NCBI RefSeq assembly: GCF_023091745.1
Contig: NC_068911.1
Coordinates: 160,132,004-160,196,003 of the forward strand
Reading direction: 5' to 3'
DNA from: Budorcas taxicolor
Taxonomy: Eukaryota > Chordata > Mammalia > Artiodactyla > Bovidae
Length of the DNA stretch: 64,000 bases
Part shown: positions 10,361-23,300 of the stretch, piece after piece
How the letters are laid out: every line of letters begins with the position of its first letter
How positions within the stretch are numbered: position 1 is the first letter of the stretch
The notes under the pieces: model-generated
The model's input: the letters and a program-made list of their open reading frames with translations, nothing else
Told to the model about the DNA's origin: nothing
The model's database searches: none
Program-made: the position numbers and the translations under genes

Positions 10361-13300
10361 AGGAAAGCACGGGAGAGCAGCGCACCCTGTTGCAATCGTT
10401 CTGGGGCTAACCTTTCCCGCTTTAGTTCTGTGCCTTCGTTTGGTGGAAAAATTGAGTTTTCCACGTAGAAGATAGTTTCTGGCGTGGGAAACCCTAAGGG
10501 CGTCCTGAGAGTTACCACTCAAGCCTGTCATGCTTCCCAGCCGAGGTCCTGGTACCTTCCAGGATGACCTTGATCCCGACGCCTTTCTCTTTGAAAGTCG
10601 TTTTTGGTTTGTGGGGAGGCAGGACGTGTTGGAGAAGAAAAGCCTTGTTGGAAGCCCAGCGCCCCGGGGAGGTCCCTGGTCGCGCCGATCGGGAAGCATC
10701 CTTGCTGCAGGTGTGGATGCCGGGAGATGCTCCAGCGTTTCCTTCCAGGAGCTGGAAACTGGAGAAAGCTCGGATTCCCCTTCCGTCAGTGTGTGACCTT
10801 CTTCGTCTGCAGGACGAGTTCCCCTTTTGTGGTAGAAGAAAACCCCGGGCTGCCTCCTACAAGAGGCTTTCTCGAGGGAGGAGAACCCTTTCAAAAGTGG
10901 TGGCGTCTTTTAGTTGCAGAAGATAAAAAGCCTTAGCGCCTTTGTTTCAAATATAGAACCAGTTGTATACAGGCCTCTCACCCCACAGAGGGACTTTAAC
11001 TGAAGGATCTTAAATGTTTTCTCTCCCTAGATGGAAAAAACATTTCTTTCGGTGTTGATTGCATCACCTAATGAGATTCCAAAGGAAAAACCCTTAGGAA
11101 AATAGATTGGGAGAGAATTAGAACGATTTAGTTGTACCTCGGAGTCTCTGCCCGTGTAATTAAATTGTGTGTAGGACCTGCTATCTTTTTGGTTGCAAGC
11201 ACTTGTGAGTTGGTTTTGCTCTTTTGTTTTTTTTTTTCCCAAAGGAAATTGTGTTTTCTATCCCTTCCTGTCTGATAGGGCTACCGCGTTTTATGATTAC
11301 AAAGTTTAGCGGTTACTGTCTTCCCTTTGGTGTTGAAACTTGTTTCCTGTGGATTGATAGCCTTATTTTAAAATTCGTTAACTCGTATTTTTCCAAGTTT
11401 TCAGTGACTTTTCTTTAAAAATAAAAATGAATCCTGGGTTACTACGGTGTGATTTTCTTATACACCCATTATTTAAATGTGAAAGTCAATCAGTCATGTC
11501 CAACTCTTTGCGACCCCATGGACTATACAGTCCATGGAATTCTCCAGGCCAGAATACTGGAGTGGGTAGCCTTTCCCTTCTCCAGGGGATCTTCCCAAGC
11601 CAGGAATCGAACCCAGGCCTCCCACATTGCAGACGTATTCTTTTTAAGTATAGTTGCTGGAAAAGAGAACGGAAATAGGGTGACCAGTATAAAAACCTTG
11701 AACTAGGTCCACACAATAAGTGACAAACAACCTGACTTTTTTTTTTTTTTTTTTGGTACTTGGGGAATTATAGAAATCTTTGTAACCACAATCAATTTGA
11801 CCCAAGTTCTTTCTGTGACTTCCTGGGCTGTGTCTTTCGATCCCAGCATTCTAATACAGAAAATGAGAACGTAAAGCTTGATTCATTATGTCCCCAAATT
11901 GGGGACACGTTCCATCACGTGGAAGTGGATGTGACTTAACTCTAGGTGGTTTGCGGGTGAGGGGTTTTTGTGAGAGTTATGTTTTTGTTACCTGTTTTTG
12001 TGTGTGTACATTAAAGGATTTTGTCTCTTTAGTTATATCACAGAGACTCATGTACCTAGTAGATTGGAAGTGACAGAACTGGAGTTAATGTCTTAACTCC
12101 AGATGAGAAATTTATTTTCATTTATGCCAAAAGATACTACCAAAAATGTCATAGTCTAATGGAGGGGGTGTGGGGTGGGATGAGATTTTGATTGAATTTG
12201 CTTAAGCAGAAAAGCCAATAATTGGAACAGTACAATGTTAAATTGTAGTAGAAAAGTTTAATCTATCTTGTAAGTAGCTCATATTGGCTGCAGGAGAATT
12301 TGGCTTTTTCTAGAAGTTGTCTTTTCAGTGTCCATCTTTGGTGATTTAAATCCGTGATACTTTACAAACTCAGAAGGTCTTATAAGCAAAGATGTTGCTG
12401 TAGAATGAAATGCTGAGACCTGTGGTATGTGGTAGTGGAAAGTTAATACGAAGGCTGAAATGTAGTAAATGGAGTGAAGAGAATGGCACATTTGGGGGAG
12501 ATACTGTTCTAGCAATTTGCATCCCTTGTTTATTATTATAAAATTTCAGTTTATAATGTCTTAAGGCTATACTCCTTTTGAAGTGTCTCTTTCAGTGTTA
12601 TTTCCAAATACAAGCTTTTACTGTGCTTCAGGTACACATATATGTTAAGTATAAGAAAGGTGTCTCATTTCTTATTTAGAATGATGCACAGAAATTGATA
12701 AGCGGTTACCTCTGGGGACCTGAGTTGTTATATAGCATAGGATCGGTGGGACACTTTATTGTTCTGTATGTTCTTGTGTACTTTGTACCGTGTGCATGTG
12801 TTACTGGTTCAAATTAAATACTGAATTAAAGTTATGAATGAAATTAAATACTGAATGAAAGTAGCTGGATGAAAATCTCGCCAGTGTATTTGTTTCTCCT
12901 TAATATGTGTATGTATATATACACATATATATGCCTAAGTATTAAGATTCTGTTAAACATATATATATTTCGTCAGCTATGTTTTTCTAAATTCAAATCA
13001 GAAACAGTAGTCTTTTATCTTGTATTAACTAGTGAATGGTTGTAGGGTTCTGTCTCCAGGCCTAAAATTGGTGGTAAGTTTGTTCATTTTTTCTTTATTT
13101 ATTTTCGTGTTTTTTTAATGTAAGGCAATGCATCTTTAGTGGCTTTCATCATTCAGAGGATTTCCAGCAATGAATCTCTGATGTCAGTATCATCTAGTTT
13201 TTCAGTTAGCTCCTGTTTTTTCTCCCCCAGGGACAAAAGTGGCTCTAAATCCAGCACGTGCATACTGAGGCAAGTTAATGGATTTAATATGAAGCACAGA

Positions 13301-14125
13301 AGCAGATAATGCCAAAGAGCAAGCAGTAATTGGTACACATTTGTGAGTAAAAATTGTCTCTTTTGGGTCTGTTGTGTTAGTCTTTAAACCATCTGCATGC
13401 CAGATCCTTAAAATTCACACATTTTGGTAAAGAATAAAAGGTGCAAGTTAGCAGTCATAATTAACCAATTGTCAGGGTGTAGCCCCGTAACCAACCTCTA
13501 AGATCTCTCCAAAGCATGTCAGTGACGTGGAGTTTGAGATGTGTGATGTGTCTGATATGGAGTTTAAGAAATGTTCCCACTGTGACTTAAATTTATACTC
13601 CTTAATTTTTTAATTGTCTTTAATTTTCATTGACCTTGACTTAAATATAATATCTTTCACTGAAAATTTAGTGTAATTTAGTTTTCAGAGTTATTTGCTT
13701 TTAAAGAAATCATTACTTATACATCAAATATTAAGCTACCACAAATACATTTTTCTGCCCTTTACATTATCTTTGTGATTTCTTCATTTGTACTTAGTCT
13801 AAAAAAGAAAAGGATCCCCTCCTCCTTCAGAATATAATACTTAGAGGAATTTTGTGACAAAATGTTTTCTTCTAATCTGACTTCACATTTGTATATATGT
13901 TTGTTTAGCTTTTCTTGACCCTGTTTGCAAAATCATACTATAGTGACTATGCTTAAAATGGCCCTTATGATTTTTGAGGTAGAGAAGAACTCTTTTTAGG
14001 AGAGATTTGAACATTGGTTTTGGTTGAAACCAAAAAATAATTTTAAGTAGATATTTACTTTGATTCATAGTTTTCATATGAAATGAATTGTTGAAATACT
14101 GATTTTTATTCTTTCTTTTTTACAG
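10155..14125 (+). other. MFF: MFF intron 1
   Basis: The tail of the CpG island, then AT-rich sequence. It contains one reversed ART2A SINE (11,478-11,643) and a T-run near 11,740. Open frames near 10,530-10,936 come from GC-rich sequence and show no family signature. I see no other gene. Confidence 0.7.
11478..11643 (-). mobile_element. ART2A/Bov-tA SINE (reverse)
   Basis: Diagnostic blocks are tgtccaactctttgcgaccc, ttctccaggccagaatactg and tctccaggggatcttccc. Confidence 0.88.
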
Positions 14126-14301
14126 CTGGAAAAGCAGTGTCCGTGTTGTTATGTACACCTCCAAAAAAGTTCAGATCTGTAGGGGAATTGTTGTGTAAAG
14201 TAAACAACTCCAGGGTAGCAGTATTTTAATAGCTTTTATAGACGTGTATTTACTGTATTAAAAATGAGTAAAAGAACAAGCAATGACACATCACTAGGAA
14301 G
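14126..14301 (+). CDS. MFF: MFF first coding exon with 138-nt 5'UTR
   Basis: The acceptor is ttctttttttacag|C. The start ATG is at 14264 (AAAAATGAG) and encodes MSKRTSNDTSLG plus two bases of Arg13; the donor is AG|gtcagt. The 5' part contains a 15-codon upstream ORF (14151-14198). Only 14264-14301 is coding. Confidence 0.93.
14151..14198 (+). other. Upstream ORF in the MFF 5'UTR
   Basis: ATG TAC ACC TCC through GTG TAA gives 15 codons. It ends 65 nt before the MFF start and has a moderate context (gttATGt). It could reduce initiation at the MSK start; this is an inference. Confidence 0.5.
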
Positions 14302-17300
14302 GTCAGTGACATTTTATTCAGTTGAGCTGGTGCTATAGGCTTGAGACATAGTGGTTTTAAAGCTGATTGCCCATAGGCTAATCATCTTTTACATTGTGAT
14401 CAATATTTTTTTTATCTCGGGCAACTTCCTTTCTGCTGCTTTTCCTTGGAGCATGGATTCTTCTCTAATTTAGAAGATTTTGCAGTGCATATGTTTTGCC
14501 TTTCCCTTTGAAGGCATGTCATGTTTTTTTTAAATATACATGCAAATATATTCAGTACAAATGATGAATAGTGTGAACCTTTCACACTATGGTCCCTCAA
14601 AATGAATGCATACATTAAGGATTTATTAATGTATATTCTTTATTTGATTTTTAAAATTGCATCTCAGTCATCAGGTATACATTCAGTAGGAGAAGTTTTA
14701 ATTTGTATTTTGTGACACTCGGGGTTGCTTCTTTTTTTAGTAAATTTAGAATTAACATTATTTACCTTCTGAATCTGATTTTCATCATTAAAAACTTTTA
14801 TTTTTTCCATGCATGTAGCAGTTTCTAATTTCATTTTTATAAAGTCCTAGCAGCTTCCCTTCAAATAATTCACTAGGAAATTTCTATTTGAGTTTTATTT
14901 TCGGCAGTTTTTAGTTATAAGCAGCATGCCTGTCTGTTTAAGCAGTGAAGAGGAGAGTGTGTGTATGCGTATATTCATGTTGTAGTTATACACAAATTTT
15001 AAAAATTTGCTCCTGAGTAATGAACTCAAGGTGCAACTTCAACTAAGTGGGAAGGTATTATGTTGAGAAAAGCGTTTTCTTCAATCTTGTATTTTTCCTT
15101 TGGTATGTGTTCAGTACTCAAAAACGAGAAGTCTTCTTGTGCTCTTTCTAAAAGGTATTGTCTTCTAACTTCACTACATAGAGAAGACGGGCATTTTAGC
15201 ACTCATTCACCCCGTCTGTAAATTTTTTGCCCACAGAGTGAGTGGGGCGGCCTTTCCTTCTCCCACTGCTGCTGAGATGGCGGAAATTAGTCGAATTCAG
15301 TATGAAATGGAATACACCGAAGGTATTAGTCAGCGAATGAGGGTCCCAGAAAAACTAAAGGTAGCACCACCAAACGCTGACCTGGAACAAGGATATCAAG
15401 AAGGAGTTTCAAACGCTAGTGTGATTATGCAAGTTCCAGAGAGAATTGTGGTAGCAGGTATTTTATATTTGTTTATAAAGTTGTCTGATAAACCTTTATT
15501 TTATATATTTTTATGAAAACTTTTGGAACTTTTCAAAATATTTAGAAAATGGATTGGGGCCCACTCCAGTATTGTTGCCTGGAAAATTCCATGGACAGAG
15601 GAGCCTGATGGGCTGTAGCCATGGAGTTGCACAGCTAAGCGACTGAGCACGCAGAAAAGGGGCTGAGAAATGCAACTTTACATTTTCTTCAAAAAGTTTA
15701 TTAATTACCATAGTCTGAAATTTCAAATAGTATTTGTTAATAGTGCAGCTAATTATTGAAGTATTATTTACATACATGAAATGTGTGTAATTTTAAATTG
15801 TATAGCCTGATGATTTTTGACAAAAGTATACTCCTATGTAACTCTACCACAGTCCAGATATAGAACTTTTCATTATCCCACCCTGAACAGTTTTTTATTT
15901 AGTTCTTACCCCTCAATTCCAGGCAACCATAATCTCCTTTTTATAACCAGAGATCAGATTTATCTTTCCCAGAGTTTTGTATGAATAGAATGATAACACT
16001 ATATTATATACTCTTGGGTCTGGCTTCTTTTGCTTAGTGTTATGTTTTTGAGAGTCTTCGATATTATTGTTTGTATCAATTGTTCTTCCATTTTCTTTCT
16101 GTTATTCCACTGTGTGGATATACCACAATTAGTTTATATATTCACTTGTTGGTGAACAGTTGAGTTGTTCCTTTTTTAGTGCTATTAAGAATAAAGCTGC
16201 TATGAAGACAGGTGTTTTCATATCGCTTAGGAATAAGTTGCTAGATCACATTATATTAGGAACAGCTGTCAAACTATTTTTGAAATTGGTTGTACCCTGC
16301 TATGTTCCCATCAGTGACATACGAGCACTCCATTTGCTCTGCATCCTTGCCAGCACTTTGTATTGTTAGCCTTTTTAATTTTAGCTATTCCTGGTGGGTG
16401 TGTAGTGGCAAATAACATTTGAATAAAACCAGTATCTTTTTAAAACCCTCCCTCCTCTTTATTGTTTTTACTCTCAGGAAATAATGAAGACATTCCATTT
16501 TCAAGACCAGCAGATCTTGACCTTATACAGTCAACTCCCTTTAAGCCTCTGGCTCTAAAAACACCACCTCGTGTGCTTACGCTGAGTGAAAGACCGCTAG
16601 ATTTTCTGGATTTAGAAAGACCTGCTCCAACCCCTCAAAATGAAGAAGTAAGTACTAGAGTTTTAACAGTATCTGAATTTGAAATAACATAGACAACAGC
16701 AAAAGTGAAAGAGGCGTCAAGAGCCTATAAATCATGTCATTAGCAATATGTAATGATATCCTTCTGCATGAACCATTGATTGCTATAAATTCTGGTTTAT
16801 AGATACTCAAAATATGATACTGTGCTTTTTTTTAATTTAAATATCATATTTCAGGAAAATGACAATTTTATGGAAGGCATTAACATTCATGGGGTCTTGA
16901 AGGAAGAGCTTTTATGGCTAGGAGACACTTTAAGCAATACAGAAAATTTGGGGAAATTTAGCATGGGAAAAAATTAATGCATCACTTTGTTATAAGAGCT
17001 GTCTGGCAGTTGGCAAAAGCTCTTTTTATCCCCTTGACACTACCTATCCTCTTGCTTGCTCCGAAGTTTCTACTGAGTTAGTTATCGTGTTATGTAATAT
17101 TACTATCCCTTTTGATCTCAATATGGCAGTGTATGGACTTACTAAGATGTTAGTAGCGAAGTTCAGATTTTGCCTTTGCTGTTGATTTAGGGCCAGTCTT
17201 GTAGAACCCCTTTGCTGTGATTTCTATAGTTGCAACTTTTTCATTATAATTCCTAAATTCCTATGTTGTCATGATTCTAATAAAAGACAGTATGCGAAGA

Positions 17301-20300
17301 TAAGTTTTTATTGGTAATGAAACTGCCTTCGAATAGTCCTTCCTAGGAGGGTAAATCATGCGCATAGTCTACAGGAGTGCAGTTTCCCAGGACTAGGTGT
17401 AGCCTCTTCCTAGGCTGGAAGTTTGTGCTGAGGTGGCTCAGATAATATAGGTGCCAGTTTAGACATTCCATATGTTTGCTTGATGAAAAGTACTAACTTT
17501 GAATCTTCACATGATGAAAAGGCACTGAGGTAAATACAGCAGGACTGTATTTAACAGACATCTTTTGAGCTTTTATGTAAGACAGTGCAGAAAGACATGC
17601 TTCCTTCACAGTGGTCTGAGTGAGGAAAGACCTTTACGGCTATGAATAGTACTGTCTTGGAATGAGGGTTCCGCCAGAAGAGAAACCCTCCCTTTGATAT
17701 TCCTTTAGTTTTATTTGCCTTCTGATCTTCATGATCCCACTGTTTTAGACACTGCTTGGGGTGAATAACCAGCCTGAAAACAAGCTGAGCACTGTCATGA
17801 ATGACTATTTTTATATTAAAATTATATTTTATTTAAAAATAATAAGTGGCACTTGTGTTTTTGTAAATCACCTCCTTTTTTCTGAATGATTAAGGATGAG
17901 TGATAGAAAATTTTCTGCCAAGATTTCCCTCAGTAGACCTAGGTTCTAAGCCTGTGTGGGGTTTACTCCTGCAATCATTATGATATTTAGTCAAATGTGA
18001 TGAATGTGAGAAACTGAGCCTGAGAATTAGTCTTAATTTCGAGGGCCTACTTTGCTGCTTACTAACCACATAATTTTCATCTAGTTGTTTAACTGTTCCA
18101 AGACAAGGCTCATCTCTAAAATAAAGAAGAGAATAATGCCAAGTGCATAAGATTACTGATAGTATGTACAGTATGTAATTAGGTGTAATAATATGTATAG
18201 TATGATGTATGTAATAATATGTATAGTATGTCTAGCACATGGTTCTAATTGATGTTAAAAGATCAATAGATACAAATATCATTGTTATGAAAGTTCGCAT
18301 CTTCTGGCAGAAAATATGGAAATAAGTGTCTTAACATATGAATGGATAAAGACAATGTGAGATACACACAGAGACACACACAAATACAATGGAACACTAC
18401 TCAGCCATAAAAAATGAAAATTTGCCATTTACAACAGCACGGATGGACTTGAAGGGCATTACGCTAAGTGAAAGAAGTCAGAGAAAGACAAATATGATAT
18501 GATATCACTTACGTGTGGAATCTAAAACGCAACAAACTAGTGGCTGTAACAGAAAAGAAGCAGACTCTCAGATATGGAGAACAAGGGGTCGGCATTAAGA
18601 ATTGGGGAGTGGGAGGTACAAACTATTGGGTGTAAGATAGGCTACCAGGATGTATTGTACAACATAGGGAATGTAGTTGGTATTCTGTAATCACTATAGA
18701 GTGTAACTTTTTAAAATTATATCAAAAAAAAAATAAAAGGGACCATTATAGGGGAAAATACTAAGGCATCTGAGCAGATTCTTGAGGGAGAGATAAGATC
18801 TGAATAAATCTGGAGAACCAATAAAAAAAAGACCTCATGGACATTGATTTGTCCAAGATTAGTTTTTATATATAAATGCCTTCAAGTAATTTTGACTTTT
18901 GGTTTAACTGCAAAGAACTCTTGCAGTAGGCTCCAAGCCAACTCCTTTTCTGGTATTTTTTTTCCTTTTGTTCAGATCAGTAAGTGGTTCATAATCATAA
19001 CCAAATTTAAACCACGCTTTGAAGTTATGTGCTGCTTAGTATGATTTTAAGTTTTGCTGGCATGACATACAGGATTTTTTCTGCTCTGATGGTGCTTATA
19101 CCCTGGTGATCTATTCCCAGGTCTTTTTTAAGAACATTAATAGATGTGGGTTTGCATTTTTGAGAATGTTAATCTTCAAGTCTGTTGTTTCACACACCAG
19201 TTGTCATTTATAATAAAATCTTTTTTTTTAACCATTAAGTTGCCAGAGGTGTTTTTTTTAAGCAGAAAAGTTCATGATTACTATTATTTCAGTTATCTCC
19301 TTTGTGTGTGTGTATTAGTCACTCCTTCGTGTCCGACTCTTTGTGACCCCCATGGACTGTAGCTTGCCAGGCTCCTCTGTCAATGGAATTCTCCAGACAA
19401 AGTGCTAGAGTAGGTTGCCATTTTCTTCTCCAGGGGATCTTCCCAAACCAGGGATCGAACCTGGGCTCCCACATTCCGGCAGATTCTTTACTGTCTAAGC
19501 CGCCAGGGAAGCCCCAGTTACCTCCTGCTGCCCATTAAACCACCCTAAAGTTAGTGGCTTGAAATAGAAATTGCTTATTTTGCTCATGGATTTTGTGGGT
19601 GAGATATTTGCATCAAGCATAGTGGGGAAAGCTTGTTTCTGTTGTTTATTATCTGGGCCTAGGCTAGGAAGTCTCAAAGGCTTGGGATGACTCAACAGCT
19701 TGAGGCTGCATTCATCTGAAGGCTTACTCACTCATAGGTCAGTTGATACTAGCTATTGTGTAGACCTCAGCCAGGATTACTGACTGGTATAACCGCACAT
19801 AGCCTTTCTGTCTGGCCGCTTGGGTCTTGGTGCTATTGTTCCACACAATGAAAGGGGGAAAAAGCAGAAGCCTTAGTGTTGTCTCTAATTTAACCTTAGA
19901 AGTCACATTTATCATCTTTGTAGCAGTCACTAGCCTACCTAATTTCAAGGGAAGGAAACAGATTCATCCTTTAATTCCATCTCTTTAATGGAAAGAGATC
20001 AATGATAACATTTTGTACAAAGAGCATGTAGGGTGGAAGATTGTAACTATTTCTAGAATTCTAAAACATTTAAGCATGTGAGATTTCTTTTAGTTTTCAA
20101 ATATCTAAACTAATCTGAATTTGTTTTAACCTCAGAAGCCTTATTTGTACTATTTACAAATCTATCCCATTTCCTATAGTGTAAGTGCCTTTAAAAGCTG
20201 TTGTGAATTGTTCGTTAAGTAATGCAAGTATTGATGCTGAGAAAGATTGAGGGCAGGAGGAGAAGGGGACAACAGAGGGTGAGATGGTTGGATGGCATCA

Positions 20301-23300
20301 CCGGCTCAATGGACATGAGTTTGGGTAAACTCCGGGAGTTGGTGATGGACAGGGAGGCCTGGCGTACTGTAGTTCATGGGGTCGCAAAGAGTCAGACGTG
20401 ACTGAACTGAACTGAATGTAAGTATATTGCATAATTATAATAAATAAAAATATTAATAATTGTACCAGGTAAGATTGAGACTTAAAAAAGCAACTAGAAG
20501 TCACTCTTTTCATAAAGAAGATAAGCATTCCTAAGTTTATCTGCATTATAGTAAGTAGAGGTTTTTTCCTTAACATGCCCTGCATATAATACACACACTG
20601 AGTAGCAATTCATGGTTGTGTTCTTTTTTAATTTTCTGAGTAGCCTTAGATTAAGGTCCTTTTGATGCTAAGCAACTACTAGACTACTAAGAATATTTTC
20701 TGTTCCTTTTCCTTTCTTTGTGCCTAACAGATTCGTGCAGTTGGCAGGCTAAAAAGAGAACGCTCTATGAGTGAAAATGCTGTTCGCCAAAATGGACAGC
20801 TGGTCAAAACTGACTCCATGTGAGTAGAACCACTAAGCATTGTATCTCATTCATAAGTTGTCTCTATACACTGCCTGTCCCATCCTTTTCTAAATGATTT
20901 ACTTACTCTCAAATATTTAAAAAGGAAAAAAAAGGATGAAGTGTATGTTTTATACCTAAGAACCTGAAGAAAAAAGTCATTTACTTCTAATAGTGTTTGC
21001 AGTTGATTATGTAATACATTTACATCAAGTTTTATATTTTTGTAGTACTCTTTATAACCTTAAATTTGGGGAAAGAAACAAAATAAAGCATAAATACTTT
21101 GTTAAGGAAACATCTTCATTTTCAGGTTACTAAAGAATATAATAAGCAAATGGCATTTTTTTTTCTTTCCAGGATTATGTTTTTAGCTCTCTTCCTACTG
21201 AGTCACAGAATTCTTAGACCCTTTTCATTTTCTAAAAATTTAAGTACATTGTTTAAAGGACTGTTTGTGTAAACCTTTCTTTCTCATTTGGTTACATTAT
21301 CATACCCTGATCTTAAAAACTACCCCTACCATTAGATGTTTTAAACTGGACAAGTGAGTTTTGTTGTTTTATTAAAATTGGTTGGTTTTTTAAATAAAAT
21401 ATCCCTTTAAAAACTGGTCAGAATTTTTTAAGTTTCAAAGCCATTGGTGATTTAGATTATGTAAGTTACTGTTTCTTCCTCATTAAATTTTCAACTTTCA
21501 TCTGCTCATTTATCATGAACCTGATTTGATGTCAGGCATCACGTTAATTTCTCTGGAAACTAGGAAAGAATCAGGAGGTGATAATGTCTCTCACAGCTTG
21601 CAAACCTAGATAAAAAGCAAGACATTTAAATTTACATGGAAAATAGCATACAATACAATTAGGCCATTTGTATTAAACCGGATGAAGTTTTAACTTGGGC
21701 TTGACTAAAGAATATAGGGACACAGAAGGGACTTTGATGGGGACTGAGTCTCTCTTTTTCTGCATTAGGTGCAGAGGAGAACTGTTTTCATTTCTTGGGG
21801 AATCTTGAAATGCTTCCTAAAGTAGGTAAAATTATTCTGAAGCATAATATAGGGAGATAGAAAGTTTGAAAGAATATATGTCTCCTTCAGGAAAGGCTTA
21901 TCTGAAAGGTTCAGCCATTTTTAATAATGAAATTTTTTGTGGTAATTGTATGTTTTCCTGCAGGTCCATGGCTAGCAGTGATGGCCAGTCCATGGAATTC
22001 CTTTTTTTAGACTATGTTAAAATATGTTACACAAATGGTGAAAAGACTACCTAATTTATGGTGAAGGTAGCTTCTTGTTTGTTTGTTTGTTTGTTTGTTT
22101 GAAGGTAGCTTCTTGATATTTAGAACTTTCTGAGAATGATTAAACATAGACCTAAGGGCTTTTGTTATTTTCTATTTGTAATATTTTTTAAGGCACCAAA
22201 AGTTTCTAATTAACTTTCCTGTTATATAAAGATATTGCTTTTTATTTAGGCCCATGATTACTTTGAAATGTCCCATAATGAAATAAAAATAGGACTATTT
22301 TACTATAGCATCACTTTTGGTTTTTTCCCTCGCACAGTATGTATTACTGATAGCTAAGTTCAGCTGACAAGAAAGGAAACTGCTCTGCTCTATAATATAT
22401 AAAAATCAGCCTTATGAAGCATGAGTTAGAGTAAATGACTTAGTTCATAGATATTTTTGCAGTTACATGATCAAAGTTCCTCAGAAAAGATGAACAAAGT
22501 TAGCTAATATTTGAAGTATTTGTTTAAGTCCCTTGAAAGGCATTTTCTAGATCAGGGGTACCGCAGTCCCCAGGCCACGAACCAGTACTTGTCCGTGGCC
22601 TGTTAGGAGCCAGGCCACACAGCAGGAAGTGAGCAAGCCTGCAAAGCTTCTTCTGTATTTACACCCACTCCCTGTCGGTCACATTACAGCCTGAGCTCCA
22701 CCTCCTGTCAGATCAATGATGATGTTAGATTCTCATAGGAGCACAAACACTAACCCTAGCATCAAGGCAGAATGTCCTGAGATTGCCACAAAAGAGAAAT
22801 AAAGTGCACAATAAATGTAATGTGCTTGAGTCATCCTGGAAACATCCCCGTCCCTGCCCCTCTGTCTGTGGAAAAATTGTTTGCAACCAGTCTTTGGTGC
22901 CAAAAAGGTTGGGGACTGCTATTCTAGATGTTTAATAAAACAGAATTTCATGTTTTAATTTTTGGTTGTAAAAATAGCATGAATATTTAACTATACAGTT
23001 TTTTGCAATAGAATGCTTACTTTCCCTAACCATACTTTTTGTTTTGGTAGTTAGGTATGTTACCATGGTAAGATACTTAACCATCTTTTTGTTGATAGTG
23101 TTGCCCTTTCTTCTGCTGCTGTTATTAATTTTATTATTTATAATTGTATTCATCTTTAAGAATCTACATTTAATAAACTTTCAAATTTTTATATAATGAG
23201 CAAATTATGTATTTAATGCTGGTAATATGGTAAGGAAGAAACTATTAACATGGTTCAGCTGTATTTTACCTCTACTAAAGTAATTATTGGACTCTTCCTG

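Larger units (their letters stand above)
16648..20730 (+). other. MFF: MFF intron between coding exons 3 and 4
   Basis: It contains an L1 3' end (18,340-18,750, +), a short tandem array around agtatgt/taatatgtat (18,158-18,240), a reversed ART2A SINE (19,308-19,514) and a BovB 3' fragment (20,226-20,418). The remainder is unassigned AT-rich sequence. Confidence 0.75.

Noticed and set aside
9953..10894. 313-codon minus-strand ORF over the CpG island, plus several plus-strand ORFs
   Set aside because: GC-rich sequence lacks stops by chance. There is no recognisable domain, and the segment is better explained as the MFF promoter, exon 1 and start of intron 1.
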